A stretch of 64,000 bases of DNA from an uncultured Bacteroidota bacterium (GCA_903831575.1 CAIKYB010000013.1:1-64000); one strand, 5' to 3'. Counted from the first letter of the stretch, positions 9,355 through 18,434 are shown. Notes: a model not told the origin generated them from the sequence alone. Program-made: numbers and translations.

Positions 9355-9414
9355 TTTTGCCATGATTACCAAGGGCATAAATAATCCTGAATCATCATTA
9401 TTAAGCTGATTAAT

Positions 9415-10362
9415 TTGTCTAATAAAAAAATATCTCTTTTATTTATTTTAATTTTCCAATCCAGCATCTTGTTGGCTCAGCAAGATACTTTACTACACAA
9501 GAGAGATGTTACCGCATTAAATAAAACAAGACTTAAAACAGTTGCCATTACTCAGATTGGATTGTATGGAGGCAGCATGATTGGATTGTACAATGCCTGG
9601 TATAAAAATTATCCGCAAAGTAAATTTCACACTTTTAATGACTGGGAGGAATGGCAACAAATGGATAAAATTGGACACATGTATAGCGCCTATACAATGA
9701 GTAAATTTAGCATGGAGCTTTTGAAAAGCACTGGTCTTGAAAGAAAAAAAAGAATCTGGCTAGGTGGACTTACCGGCGCTGCTTATCAAACTATTATTGA
9801 GATACTGGATGGATTCAGTGATGAATGGGGATGGAGCTGGGGAGATATTGGCGCTAATTTAATCGGAAGCGGGGCACTCATTGCACAAGAACTTGCCTGG
9901 AATGAACAACGCCTTCAATTAAAAACTTCCTTTCACAGAAAAAATTACGATGATGCCGTACTAAATAACCGAAGTGATGTATTATTTGGGAAAAGTGCTG
10001 CAGAACGGTTTTTAAAAGATTATAATGGACAAACTTATTGGCTAAGTGTTAATGTTAAATCTTTTTTTCAGGAATCAACCATTCCTAAATGGCTACAATT
10101 ATCGATTGGCACTGGTGCTGAAGGCATGTTTGGCGCCAGAGAGAATATAGCAACAGATAAAAATGGCAGGATTACATTTGACAGAAGAGCAATAAAAAAA
10201 TACAGACAATGGTATCTTGCCCCTGACATTGACCTCACTAAAATAAAAACAAAACACAAGAGTATAAAAAAGATTTTATTTATAGTCAATTCACTCAAAT
10301 TCCCCACCCCTGCTTTGGAGTTGTCGAATGGGAAATTAAAATTTAACTGGATACAATTCTAA
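9415..10362 (+). CDS. DUF2279 (YfiM-type) exported protein
   Basis: 315 residues with a TTG start. No in-frame ATG exists before the upstream stop at 9388, and the signal peptide (KKISLLFILIFQSSILLAQ) begins right after it. The conserved core is HTFNDWEEWQQMDKIGHMYS, then TGAAYQTIIEILDGFSDEWG and WGDIGANLIGS, as in DUF2279 proteins of the cell envelope. The polar motifs (DKxGH, E..DGFSDxWG) lie in membrane-like hydrophobic helices. The biochemical function is not known. A C-terminal extension of about 120 residues is less conserved-looking. Confidence 0.8.
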   Translation: MSNKKISLLFILIFQSSILLAQQDTLLHKRDVTALNKTRLKTVAITQIGLYGGSMIGLYNAWYKNYPQSKFHTFNDWEEWQQMDKIGHMYSAYTMSKFSMELLKSTGLERKKRIWLGGLTGAAYQTIIEILDGFSDEWGWSWGDIGANLIGSGALIAQELAWNEQRLQLKTSFHRKNYDDAVLNNRSDVLFGKSAAERFLKDYNGQTYWLSVNVKSFFQESTIPKWLQLSIGTGAEGMFGARENIATDKNGRITFDRRAIKKYRQWYLAPDIDLTKIKTKHKSIKKILFIVNSLKFPTPALELSNGKLKFNWIQF

Positions 10363-10446
10363 GTTAGATTCTATAACGTAAAACCGAATCATCTAGGTAC
10401 ATTTTACCGCATAATTTCTTTACCTTAGCCGAGCAAATTTTAGCTT

Positions 10447-11757
10447 ATGCCATACATTCAACAAGCAGGATTTCTTTTGTTAGCGGTCTACTCCACCTGG
10501 TTATTTTCGAGAAATATGATGCAAATCAAACGCAACATATTATTAGGAAAAGACGAAGACTTAACTGACCAATCTAATTTAAGATGGAAGAACGTAATAC
10601 TGCTGGCATTAGGACAAAAAAAGATGTTCAGAAATCCCACTGTAGCTATTATGCATTTGATTATTTATGCGGGATTTATCATTATCAATGTTGAAGTGCT
10701 TGAAATCGTATTAGATGGGGTTCTCGGTACACACAGAATTTTTCTACAGCCTCTGGGTTTTTTTTACAGTTACCTGATTAACTTTTTTGAACTATTAGCC
10801 GTTGGCGTTATTGCAGTATGCTTGATCTTTCTATTCAGAAGAAATTTTTTAAAAATAAAACGTTTCATCAGCAATGATTTGAATGGCTGGCCGAGAAGCG
10901 ATGCCAATTACATCCTCATTACAGAGATTATCTTGATGAGTTTATTCTTAACTATGAATGCAACGGACAAGGCTATACAATTGCAAGGACATGAGCATTA
11001 TCACGAAACGGGCAATTTTATTTTTTCAGGAATGTTATCTCCTTTTTTTCAACAAATGACTTTAACGAAACTGGTCCTCATAGAGCGTACTTGTTGGTGG
11101 ATGCATATTATAGGCATTTTTGCTTTTTTGAATTATCTGCCTTATAGTAAACATCTTCACATTCTACTGGCCTTCCCAAATGCATATTACGCAAGACTTA
11201 AACCTGTCGGAGAAATGCATAATATGGAAAATGTGCAGAACGAAGTGAAATACATGATGCAACCGGAACTCGCTCCTACCGGTGAAGCACAGCCGATGAA
11301 ATTTGGTGCAAAAGATGTAATGGATTTAAGTTGGAAAAGTTTGCTTGATGCATATAGCTGCACTGAATGCGGAAGATGTTCATCTGCCTGTCCTGCCCAT
11401 CAAACTGGAAAATTATTGAGCCCTAGAAAAATCATGATGGATACAAGAGATCGTCTTGAAGAGGTAGGATTAAACATCAAAAAGAATGGCAGTTTTCAGG
11501 ATGATGGGAAACAATTATTGAATACTTATATTTCGGTTGAAGAATTAAGAGCTTGTACTACATGTAATGCCTGCGTTCAGGAATGTCCAGTTAGCATCAA
11601 TCCTTTAGACATAATAATCGAATTGAGAAGAAGCTTGATTATGGAAGACAGTAACGCACCTCAGGAATGGAACGGCATGTTCAGTAACATTGAGAATAAT
11701 TTCGCACCCTGGAAATTAAGTCCGGATGACCGCGACGAATGGACCAAAGAAATGTAG
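10447..11757 (+). CDS. Membrane-anchored Fe-S oxidoreductase subunit (two 4Fe-4S clusters)
   Basis: 436 residues. The N-terminal half has about five membrane helices of NarI/HdrE-like type, with His residues (MHLIIY, WMHIIG) that could ligate heme. The C-terminal half has two ferredoxin clusters: C305-x2-C-x2-C-x3-CP and C370-x2-C-x2-C-x3-CP. The family is the heterodisulfide-reductase-like (Fe-S)-binding proteins. These normally pair with a CCG-domain subunit, whose best candidate lies 5 kb downstream at 16825. Electron donor and acceptor are unknown. Confidence 0.85.
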   Translation: MPYIQQAGFLLLAVYSTWLFSRNMMQIKRNILLGKDEDLTDQSNLRWKNVILLALGQKKMFRNPTVAIMHLIIYAGFIIINVEVLEIVLDGVLGTHRIFLQPLGFFYSYLINFFELLAVGVIAVCLIFLFRRNFLKIKRFISNDLNGWPRSDANYILITEIILMSLFLTMNATDKAIQLQGHEHYHETGNFIFSGMLSPFFQQMTLTKLVLIERTCWWMHIIGIFAFLNYLPYSKHLHILLAFPNAYYARLKPVGEMHNMENVQNEVKYMMQPELAPTGEAQPMKFGAKDVMDLSWKSLLDAYSCTECGRCSSACPAHQTGKLLSPRKIMMDTRDRLEEVGLNIKKNGSFQDDGKQLLNTYISVEELRACTTCNACVQECPVSINPLDIIIELRRSLIMEDSNAPQEWNGMFSNIENNFAPWKLSPDDRDEWTKEM

Positions 11758-11817
11758 TAACCCCTTTTTACAATCCATCAACAATTTTCAACCAACTTCA
11801 ACAAATTTTAACCTTCT

Positions 11818-12450
11818 TTATCCCATCTCTGTAATGAAATCTGCTGTCGCTCTTCTTACTTTCTTTAAATTAACCAACCAATCTTTTTCTGCATCTCTAT
11901 ATCCAAGAGGCAAAAGCACTACACTTCTCAATCCTTTTTCATTTAGGCTCAATAAAGCATCTAAGGCCTTAGCGTCAAAGCCCTCCATTGGGGTAGCATC
12001 TACCTCTTCAGCAGCTGCAGCCATTATCGCAATTCCTAAAGCGATATAAGCTTGTTTTGCAGCGTGGGTAAAATTCTCTTCCGCAGATTTAGCAGAATAA
12101 GAAGATAAGAGCATCTTACGGTAATTTTCCCCTCCTTCAGAAATGAACCCTCTAACTTCATTGGCAAGGTCAAACATTTTATTAATTCTTTCTGCTGTAT
12201 AGTTATCCCAGGCTGTAAAAATGAGTAAATGAGAACAATCTGCAACCATTGTTTGGTTGTATGCTAAAGGTTTTATTTTTTCTTTCAATTCCTGATTGGA
12301 AATCACAATAAGTTCAATAGGCTGAAGCCCACTTGATGAAGGAGCTAATCTTGCAGCTTCTATGATATTATCTACTTTTTCCTGAGGTATTTTCAGGCCA
12401 TTCATTGATTTGGTAGCATAACGCCAATTGAGTGATTCTATAATATTCAT
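11818..12450 (-). CDS. Nitroreductase-family NAD(P)H-dependent FMN oxidoreductase
   Basis: 210 residues of the NfsB/YdjA-like fold. It starts MNIIESLNWRYATKSMNG; the RYATK segment and APSSSGLQP are FMN phosphate-binding positions. The dimer-interface KQAYIALGIAIMAAAAEEVDATPMEGF and the C-terminal LPLGYRDAEKDW follow. The family reduces nitroaromatics, quinones or flavins with NAD(P)H. The -7 box is 18 nt upstream of the start. It is convergent with the Fe-S membrane gene. Confidence 0.88.
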   Translation of the reverse strand: MNIIESLNWRYATKSMNGLKIPQEKVDNIIEAARLAPSSSGLQPIELIVISNQELKEKIKPLAYNQTMVADCSHLLIFTAWDNYTAERINKMFDLANEVRGFISEGGENYRKMLLSSYSAKSAEENFTHAAKQAYIALGIAIMAAAAEEVDATPMEGFDAKALDALLSLNEKGLRSVVLLPLGYRDAEKDWLVNLKKVRRATADFITEMG

Positions 12451-12468
12451 AATTCATTTATTTTTTTG

Positions 12469-12476
12469 CAAATATA
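12469..12476 (-). promoter_or_regulatory. -7 box for the nitroreductase gene
   Basis: TATATTTG on the minus strand, 18 nt before the start codon, so any leader would be very short. Confidence 0.55.
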
Positions 12477-12551
12477 ATTATTAAATGAAAAATTTACAGA
12501 AATGATCCTTGCAATTCAAGAGAAATTTTTAATTTCTCAGTTCTGTTTAAC

Positions 12552-14387
12552 TTATTCCTTATTTATAATCAATTCATGTAAACCATCTTGTTGCATCATA
12601 TACACTTTACCGCTAGTTGATTCATCTTCTGATTTTTCATGTACTTTTGGAAATTGAGAGGTAAAAATATCATCGTTACTAAGTTCAAAAGTATTATTGA
12701 TACTAACCTCTTTTCCAACAGGTACATAAACTGTCATTAACAATCGTTGATTTCTGAATTTATTTTTTCGGGTAATCCTAATTCCTTTATCCAGAATCAG
12801 CAAAGAATCCTTTTGTATTATATTAAACTGAATTTGAGCTGCAGCAGCATTAGCTTCCTGACGATTTTTTCCATTTGACATTTTTGAAAGCATTACTTTA
12901 AAACTATCATTTGGAGATTTCCTGAATTTAATGCTGACATTATCTATATAAGCTGTATCATCTCCATAAGAATTCATAAATGCTGAGAATATAAATCCAA
13001 CATCATCTTTTGTATCCATTTCATTAGGATAAGTAATGATTAATTTGTTGACAGCAGGATTAGTGAGTAGAACTTGCTCTTCTGTTTTAATATTTGTAGA
13101 CTTGAAATCTGCAGACATAGTGAATACAAATCCAATTACAGACATTATACCTATAATAAAAAGACTCCAAAAAGAAAGAGTGACGAATTTATTACTTCCT
13201 TTTACTCCTGCAATTTTTCTAATTATCCATGTAATAATTCCTATTACAGGAGCCAAAATAAAAAACAACAAAATTCCCCATGCGAAAACATTTTGCCAAC
13301 CATCACTGATAAGAAATGTTCTCATAGGAAATACTGCTAACGCAGCAAAACTTAGGCTGAATAGAGATATAATTAAAGCAATGCCAATGATGGCCAAAAC
13401 AGTATAAACAAATGCTTTAATTACAAACACGATAATCTTTACCGCGCCTGAAATTATTTTTTTTACAAAATCAATTCCCTCTCTAAAGAAAGAAGTAGAT
13501 TTTTTTGTTACAAGCTGGGTTGTTTCAGCACCTGCTTGTTGTACTTTTTCCTGAACCCCTTTCAATTCATCCGCAATATTTTTTTTAATAGAATTCATGT
13601 CAACCTTCTCCCCCTTCATCTGTAATTTTTCAGATGTGGTTTTGGCCTCTGGTATAACGAGCCAGCAAATAATGTAGATAAACAATGCTCCGGGGCTAAA
13701 CATTTCAATTTGATGATGGTAGCCATTCCCATTAAACACAATACTCAAACTTGCCAATATAAACACGGCACGTGGTATCCAGGGATTAATACCAAAATAA
13801 TTGGCGATGCCACTACATACTCCTCCTGCAATTTTATTTTCCCCATCACGGTATAACTTTTTTCGAACACCGCCAATTTCTTTCACAGCAGAACTAGGCG
13901 TAGCTATCCACAATATTAAATAAGGAATCAAGCCAACGCCAAACGAAAAAGCAAGAATAATAAAAATGATTCTGACCAAGACTACATCAATTCCAAAATA
14001 ATTAGCCAGACCACCACAAACACCTCCAATTAATTTTTCATTTTCGCTTCTGAATAATCTTTTGTTTGGAGCAGTTATATTATTTTCTTTTTTATCAGTT
14101 TGACTATTTTCTTTAGCTGTAAACACCTCATCAAAATCTTCAGGACGTCCCATACTTTTGATAACCGTATTTAAATTATCATCGGTGATACAAACAGCCC
14201 CTTTATTGATGGTTTCCTGCAATAATTCACTGATTCTATTTTCAATATCATTGATAATTTCATCCTTACCTTCCTCATCTGTAAAATGTTTTTGCAAACT
14301 TTCGGTATATCGTTTAAGCAATTCAAAGGCCGTCACTTCGATCGGAATAATTCTCCCGTGATAATTTATATTAATTACTTGTTTCAT
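12552..14387 (-). CDS. PspC-domain membrane protein with two PspC modules
   Basis: 611 residues from the ATG at 14387. The frame is open to 14582 but that would overlap the PadR gene, and MKQVININYHGRIIPIEV is the natural N-terminus. The order is: an N-terminal soluble region (1-100) resembling the small regulatory part of Bacteroidota PspC proteins; PspC module 1 (110-166, KLIGGVCGGLANYFGID); PspC module 2 (177-248, KIAGGVCSGIANYFGIN); an amphipathic linker; about four membrane helices; and an extracytoplasmic beta-rich tail. By family knowledge it is an envelope-stress or membrane-integrity factor. It is downstream of padR by 37 nt, a common pair in which PadR represses the operon. Confidence 0.87.
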   Translation of the reverse strand: MKQVININYHGRIIPIEVTAFELLKRYTESLQKHFTDEEGKDEIINDIENRISELLQETINKGAVCITDDNLNTVIKSMGRPEDFDEVFTAKENSQTDKKENNITAPNKRLFRSENEKLIGGVCGGLANYFGIDVVLVRIIFIILAFSFGVGLIPYLILWIATPSSAVKEIGGVRKKLYRDGENKIAGGVCSGIANYFGINPWIPRAVFILASLSIVFNGNGYHHQIEMFSPGALFIYIICWLVIPEAKTTSEKLQMKGEKVDMNSIKKNIADELKGVQEKVQQAGAETTQLVTKKSTSFFREGIDFVKKIISGAVKIIVFVIKAFVYTVLAIIGIALIISLFSLSFAALAVFPMRTFLISDGWQNVFAWGILLFFILAPVIGIITWIIRKIAGVKGSNKFVTLSFWSLFIIGIMSVIGFVFTMSADFKSTNIKTEEQVLLTNPAVNKLIITYPNEMDTKDDVGFIFSAFMNSYGDDTAYIDNVSIKFRKSPNDSFKVMLSKMSNGKNRQEANAAAAQIQFNIIQKDSLLILDKGIRITRKNKFRNQRLLMTVYVPVGKEVSINNTFELSNDDIFTSQFPKVHEKSEDESTSGKVYMMQQDGLHELIINKE

Positions 14388-14424
14388 TTTTTTTAGTTTT
14401 AATGTAGTTTGTTTTTGTGTATTT

Positions 14425-14754
14425 TTACTGTTGTTTAATGACCATCTTAACTGCGTTATTGAGTTCATTCCAGGTTGATTCCAATTCTTTATAAAACCCA
14501 GCCCCTTTTTCTGTAAGACTAAAGTATTTTCTTGGAGGACCGCTATTACTTTCCACCCATCTGTAAGTGAGCATTTCGGCATTTTTAAGTCGGGTTAATA
14601 AAGGATACAAGGTCCCCTCAAAAATATGGAGGTTCGCGGTTTTCATCTTTTCAATAATATCAGAAGGATAAGCCTCTTCTTGTTTAATAATAGATAAGAT
14701 GCAAAACTCTAAAATGCCCTTTCTCATTTGGCTCGATGTGTTTTCAATATTCAT
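14425..14754 (-). CDS. PadR-family transcriptional regulator
   Basis: 109 residues. A winged helix of the PadR type: RKGILEFCILSIIKQEEAYPSDIIEKM, then LHIFEGTLYPLLTRLKNAEMLTYRW and the wing ending PRKYFSLTEKG. It lacks the long C-terminal dimerisation domain, as the short PadR-s2 group does. It likely represses its own operon with the PspC gene through the inverted repeat just upstream (14794-14832). Confidence 0.9.
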   Translation of the reverse strand: MNIENTSSQMRKGILEFCILSIIKQEEAYPSDIIEKMKTANLHIFEGTLYPLLTRLKNAEMLTYRWVESNSGPPRKYFSLTEKGAGFYKELESTWNELNNAVKMVIKQQ

Positions 14755-14793
14755 TTTTTCGAATTGAAAGTTTATTAAAACACGAAGATACGG

Positions 14794-14832
14794 AAAAATA
14801 TAGTACTATGCAATACATAATACTATATTTTT
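14794..14832. promoter_or_regulatory. Probable PadR operator: 12-bp inverted repeat
   Basis: AAAAATATAGTA (14794-14805) and its exact reverse complement (14821-14832) flank a 15-nt centre that itself contains ATGCAATACAT. It lies 40 nt upstream of padR and next to a near-consensus -7 box (TATCTTCG on the minus strand), a position suited to autoregulation. Confidence 0.6.
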
Positions 14833-14974
14833 CGAAAAATGATACAAATCATTGGTGATTTATTGCCTTAATAAAGCATGTGTTCTTTGGAATGTTGTAA
14901 AAATAGTTGGATTAAACTTTAAAACTATTGCTGATTAGGCAGCAGGAAATCTAATAAAAGGTTGTTCTTCCTGC

Positions 14975-15622
14975 TTATGCTAAAGTTTCTTTTTTCCCCT
15001 TTAAAATTTTAACCAACTGGATAATTGCAGTTACTAAAAAAATACAACCGATAATCCAGTTGATGTAATGTTCGCCATTGGCTATTTTTCCAATCAGCCA
15101 TTTGCCCCCAAAAATAAAAACCGCATTACCCATCAATGTTCCAATTCCAATACCGAAGATGTAAATATTATAATGACTATTCAACGGTTGCAATATTTTT
15201 TTAGTAAATAAAACTGTACTCCATCCAAACCAAAAAGGTATTTGAACAGGATTAATGGCGCACATCATCATGCCCAATAAAAAGCGATGCATTTGATTAT
15301 TCAGCAGTATATTTTTTGAATTCCCATCATCATTCAAAGCAGCAATAAAACTCCCCACCGCAAGTGCAAGAATAATTATAAAAGTAACCCATTCCATAGC
15401 TTTCATCAAACGGGCCTGCCTCGTTACCCAATCTATCCCTAAGAGTGAAATACGGACATAAATCATTTCGACCAATAAGCAACCCAATGCAAAATATACT
15501 GCGTTGGTTATACTTTCCTGTATACCAATTTGCATGGAAGCAACATTTAATGTTCCTAAAGGAAGCGAGCCTAAAAAACTAATAAGCATTCCCCAGAAAA
15601 AAACTTTGGTAAGATTATACAT
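14975..15622 (-). CDS. LysE-family exporter
   Basis: 215 residues with six membrane segments. The signature SLPLGTLNVASMQIGIQES near the N-terminus and a central CAINPVQIPFWFGWS resemble the GPxN/NP motifs of LysE/RhtB exporters. The family exports amino acids or related small solutes; the substrate is unknown. It is preceded by a near -7 box and followed by the 220-bp padR upstream region. Confidence 0.75.
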   Translation of the reverse strand: MYNLTKVFFWGMLISFLGSLPLGTLNVASMQIGIQESITNAVYFALGCLLVEMIYVRISLLGIDWVTRQARLMKAMEWVTFIIILALAVGSFIAALNDDGNSKNILLNNQMHRFLLGMMMCAINPVQIPFWFGWSTVLFTKKILQPLNSHYNIYIFGIGIGTLMGNAVFIFGGKWLIGKIANGEHYINWIIGCIFLVTAIIQLVKILKGKKETLA

Positions 15623-15687
15623 GGTTTAAAGTTACACTCAAAATGAAAGGTAGAAATTGACTGATTAAAAATACCATACAAAAAAGA

Positions 15688-16737
15688 TTAACCAATTGTA
15701 GCATCAACCTCACGCATCTTTTCAAAATGAGCTTTGGTTTTATTTAAAAATTTATACCCCTTTAAAAAAGGCCATGGCTTTATGCCTTGCTTTGAATTAT
15801 ACTTACTGATTTGATATAAATCTTTCCAATGATTAAGGATTTCACGATAAGCACCCATCAAGGTATAGCCAGTATCGTAGAAATGATTGGGCTCTGCCCC
15901 ACAACCATTATATTCCAGTATGGTAAAGTTTTTCCCTTGTTTTAAATCTTCAATACTCTCACACATGATATCATATCTTCCGTAAAAAAAATCGTTGATC
16001 CTCAAACTTACTTCATCAAAAATGTTCACAAGTGAATCATCTATATGATTTTTTAAATCTACAAACTGTGCGCCTCTATTATGATTGGCCGCATAATTCA
16101 AAACATATTTTTCACTTTCCGAAAGAACCCTGTTTAAATAATCTTTGTGCTTTAGTAACATTGCTTGCTTATGTTTACTTGCTTTGGGATGTGAATGGAT
16201 TAATTCCTCCAGTCGCTTAACACCATCTCCTACAACATGCAAAGAAATCTTATGCAAAAATCCTGTAACCTTACCCGTTAGTTGCTCTGGATGACGAATA
16301 TAAAACACGCTGACTTCCATTGGGTAGTTTACCATTTCCTGTATAACATATTCTACGGGAATTTGTGTATGGTAATTTTTAAGCTCCTCCGCTGCATCAA
16401 TTTTCCTAAATAATATACCCTGACAACCAATATCTGGTTTAACGATTAAGGGAAATTGAAGTCCTGCCATTTTTATTTTAGTGATCACCTCATTAAAATC
16501 TTCATCTGGTAAGATGTTTATTGTATTAGGATATAATGATGGGGGCAGCAAATCATACATTTCTCTTTTAGGCTCACCATCCATTCCTCCGAATGTAATT
16601 TTAGGATTACTTGAAGTAAAAAACCAAACAGCACGTGAGCGCAACATGTAGTAAACCCACATGGGTGCTAATGGGGCATAAATTAATTTAAACGGCCAAG
16701 CTTCCCAATTCGTCAATTTATGTATGATTTTTTTCAA
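15688..16737 (-). CDS. ATP-grasp domain protein (D-Ala-D-Ala ligase-like fold)
   Basis: 349 residues. The ATP-grasp core shows FPLIVKPDIGCQGILFRKI (Lys of the nucleotide pocket and a Gly-rich loop), then EYVIQEMVNYPMEVSVFYIRHP. The metal-binding acidic end is RYDIMCESIEDL ... ILEYNGCGAEPNHFYD. The N-terminus (about 35 residues) is hydrophobic and could lie on the membrane. The family ligates a carboxylate to an amine or thiol. I cannot tell the substrate; D-Ala-D-Ala ligase itself is unlikely because the N-terminal domain differs. Confidence 0.78.
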   Translation of the reverse strand: MKKIIHKLTNWEAWPFKLIYAPLAPMWVYYMLRSRAVWFFTSSNPKITFGGMDGEPKREMYDLLPPSLYPNTINILPDEDFNEVITKIKMAGLQFPLIVKPDIGCQGILFRKIDAAEELKNYHTQIPVEYVIQEMVNYPMEVSVFYIRHPEQLTGKVTGFLHKISLHVVGDGVKRLEELIHSHPKASKHKQAMLLKHKDYLNRVLSESEKYVLNYAANHNRGAQFVDLKNHIDDSLVNIFDEVSLRINDFFYGRYDIMCESIEDLKQGKNFTILEYNGCGAEPNHFYDTGYTLMGAYREILNHWKDLYQISKYNSKQGIKPWPFLKGYKFLNKTKAHFEKMREVDATIG

Positions 16738-16753
16738 GTCTTTGTTTAATTTT

Positions 16754-16761
16754 CAAAATTA
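16754..16761 (-). promoter_or_regulatory. -7 box for the ATP-grasp gene
   Basis: TAATTTTG on the minus strand, 16 nt before the start codon. Confidence 0.5.
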
Positions 16762-16824
16762 ATGGCAATAGTGCAAACATCAATGATAAAAACTTGTTTA
16801 CTTTGTTGAAATAAAAATCAACTT

Positions 16825-17613
16825 ATGCATGTACCTACAATGGCGGAATTTTTAGCTAAGGGCGAAAAGCCGGAAGTTTTATTTTGGGTAGGCTGTACAG
16901 GCAGCTTTGACCAACGTGCTCAAAAAATCACAAAAGCTTTCGTCAGCATTTTAGAAAAAGTAGGCATCAAATATGCAATTCTGGGTAAAGAAGAATTGTG
17001 CACAGGAGATCCTGCAAGAAGAGCCGGCAATGAATTTATGTTTCAAATGATGGCGTATCAGAACATTCAGCTATTAAATGGCTATGAAATAAAAAAAATT
17101 GTAACTGCTTGTCCGCATTGTTTCAATACCATTAAAAATGAATACCCTGCGCTCGGAGGAAATTACGAAGTAATTCACCATGCCACTTTCTTACAGCAAC
17201 TCATAGACGAAGGCAAAATAAATATGAAGGGAGGCGGTGAATTCAAAGGAAAAAAAATAACCTATCATGACAGTTGCTATTTGGGCAGATCCAACAATAT
17301 TTATGAAGCACCAAGAAAAGTATTAGAAGCCATGGATGTGGCCCTAGTAGAAATGAAAAGATGTCGAAGCAATGGATTATGTTGCGGTGCAGGTGGCGCA
17401 CAAATGTTTAAAGAAGAAGAAAAAGGTGAAACAAGAATAAATATCGAAAGAAGCAATGAAGCACTCGAAACCGGAGCGACTATCATTGCTGCAGCTTGTC
17501 CATTTTGTAATACCATGCTTTCCGATGGTGTCAAAAACCAAGAAAAAGAAGAGGAAGTTGCCGTAATGGATATTGCAGAATTGGTGGCGATGAGTATGGA
17601 AGATAAAGTTTAA
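16825..17613 (+). CDS. (Fe-S)-binding CCG-domain protein, HdrB/GlpC/LutA-like
   Basis: 262 residues. Two CCG (cysteine-rich) domains: WVGCTGSFD plus TACPHCFNTIKNEYP in the first, and DSCYLGR plus NGLCCGAGGAQMF plus AACPFCNTML in the second. Such domains bind the catalytic 4Fe-4S centre in heterodisulfide-reductase-type and glycolate/lactate oxidoreductases. It is the expected partner of the membrane Fe-S protein at 10447, but here five minus-strand genes separate the two. The small protein at 17719 follows on the same strand. Confidence 0.87.
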   Translation: MHVPTMAEFLAKGEKPEVLFWVGCTGSFDQRAQKITKAFVSILEKVGIKYAILGKEELCTGDPARRAGNEFMFQMMAYQNIQLLNGYEIKKIVTACPHCFNTIKNEYPALGGNYEVIHHATFLQQLIDEGKINMKGGGEFKGKKITYHDSCYLGRSNNIYEAPRKVLEAMDVALVEMKRCRSNGLCCGAGGAQMFKEEEKGETRINIERSNEALETGATIIAAACPFCNTMLSDGVKNQEKEEEVAVMDIAELVAMSMEDKV

Positions 17614-17718
17614 GTCGCTTCGCTTGTTCAACATGTTTCAAATGTTACATAGGGTTCAGACGTTAACTCAAAAACTATCTAAACGGATTGAACCTTTTAA
17701 ACAAATCAACTAACCCAA

Positions 17719-18222
17719 ATGGATTTCAACATATCAGAACATATACCCGCTAATTTTCATCCTGAATCCAAAGTTTGGATTTATCAATGTAATAGAGATT
17801 TCACTAACATGGAGGCAGAGGAAATAAAATCTGTATTGAATAATTTTGCTTCAAGTTGGACTTCTCATGGGGCAAAAGTTAAGGGATTTGCCACGCTATT
17901 ATTGGAAACTTTTATTATGTTTATGGCCGATGAATCTGCAACAGGAGTAAGCGGATGTAGTACAGATTCTTCCGTTCGAGTAGTAAAAGAAATTGAAAAT
18001 AATTATAATGTGGAATTATTCAATCGACAGCTATTGGCTTTTTGGGTTGATAACAAAATAGTTCAAATTCCATTAAATGAACTCCATACAGCTCTTTCAA
18101 ACCAGTTCATTTCTCCTGAAACCTTGTATTTTAATAACACTATTTTATCTAAAAAGGAAATAGAAGAAAAATGGCTTAACAAATTGAAATACAGCTGGTT
18201 ATCAAATAAATTAGCTTTGTAG
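17719..18222 (+). CDS. Conserved small protein often mislabelled ABC transporter ATPase
   Basis: 167 residues. It matches a Bacteroidota family that typically sits after the CCG-type Fe-S gene. The sequence has HPESKVWIYQCNRDFTNMEA, WTSHGAKVKGFA, and ATGVSGCSTDSSVRVVKEIE, followed by a C-terminal helix. No Walker A, Walker B or ABC signature exists, so the ATPase label sometimes used for this family is not supported. The conserved CSTDS and Cys in YQCNRDF could be functional. It may assist the Fe-S oxidoreductase, by neighbourhood only. Confidence 0.7.
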   Translation: MDFNISEHIPANFHPESKVWIYQCNRDFTNMEAEEIKSVLNNFASSWTSHGAKVKGFATLLLETFIMFMADESATGVSGCSTDSSVRVVKEIENNYNVELFNRQLLAFWVDNKIVQIPLNELHTALSNQFISPETLYFNNTILSKKEIEEKWLNKLKYSWLSNKLAL

Positions 18223-18244
18223 TTCTATAAGAAATCCCGTAGAA

Positions 18245-18420
18245 TAATTTCACCCCTAACGGGGTTTTGGTTTTTTGTTGCTTTTGTCTTTGGAATAATT
18301 TCACCCCTAACGGGGTTTTGGTTTTTTGTTGCTTTTGTCTTTGGAGTTATTTCACCCCTAACGGGGTTTTTGTATTTGTTGCTTTTGTCTTTGGAGTAAT
18401 TTCACCTCTAGCGAGGTTTA
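18245..18420. repeat. Four tandem 51-bp units, each with a CCCC/GGGG hairpin
   Basis: The hairpin core CACCCCTAACGGGGTTTT starts at 18251, 18302 and 18353, and a fourth variant starts at 18403 (spacings 51, 51, 50). Each unit continues with a T-rich stretch ending GCTTTTGTCTTTGGA. In the fourth copy the stem reads ACCTC...GAGGT: both sides changed together, preserving pairing. It lies directly downstream of the gene ending at 18222. It could act as repeated weak terminators or be a REP-like element. Confidence 0.85.
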
Positions 18421-18434
18421 AAGCCATATAGCTA

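Noticed and set aside
14388-14582. Longer start of the PspC gene
   Set aside because: It would overlap padR and add residues unlike the family; the ATG at 14387 fits.
18245-18420. Could be a CRISPR array
   Set aside because: The whole 51-bp unit repeats, not a repeat with variable spacers, and there are no cas genes.
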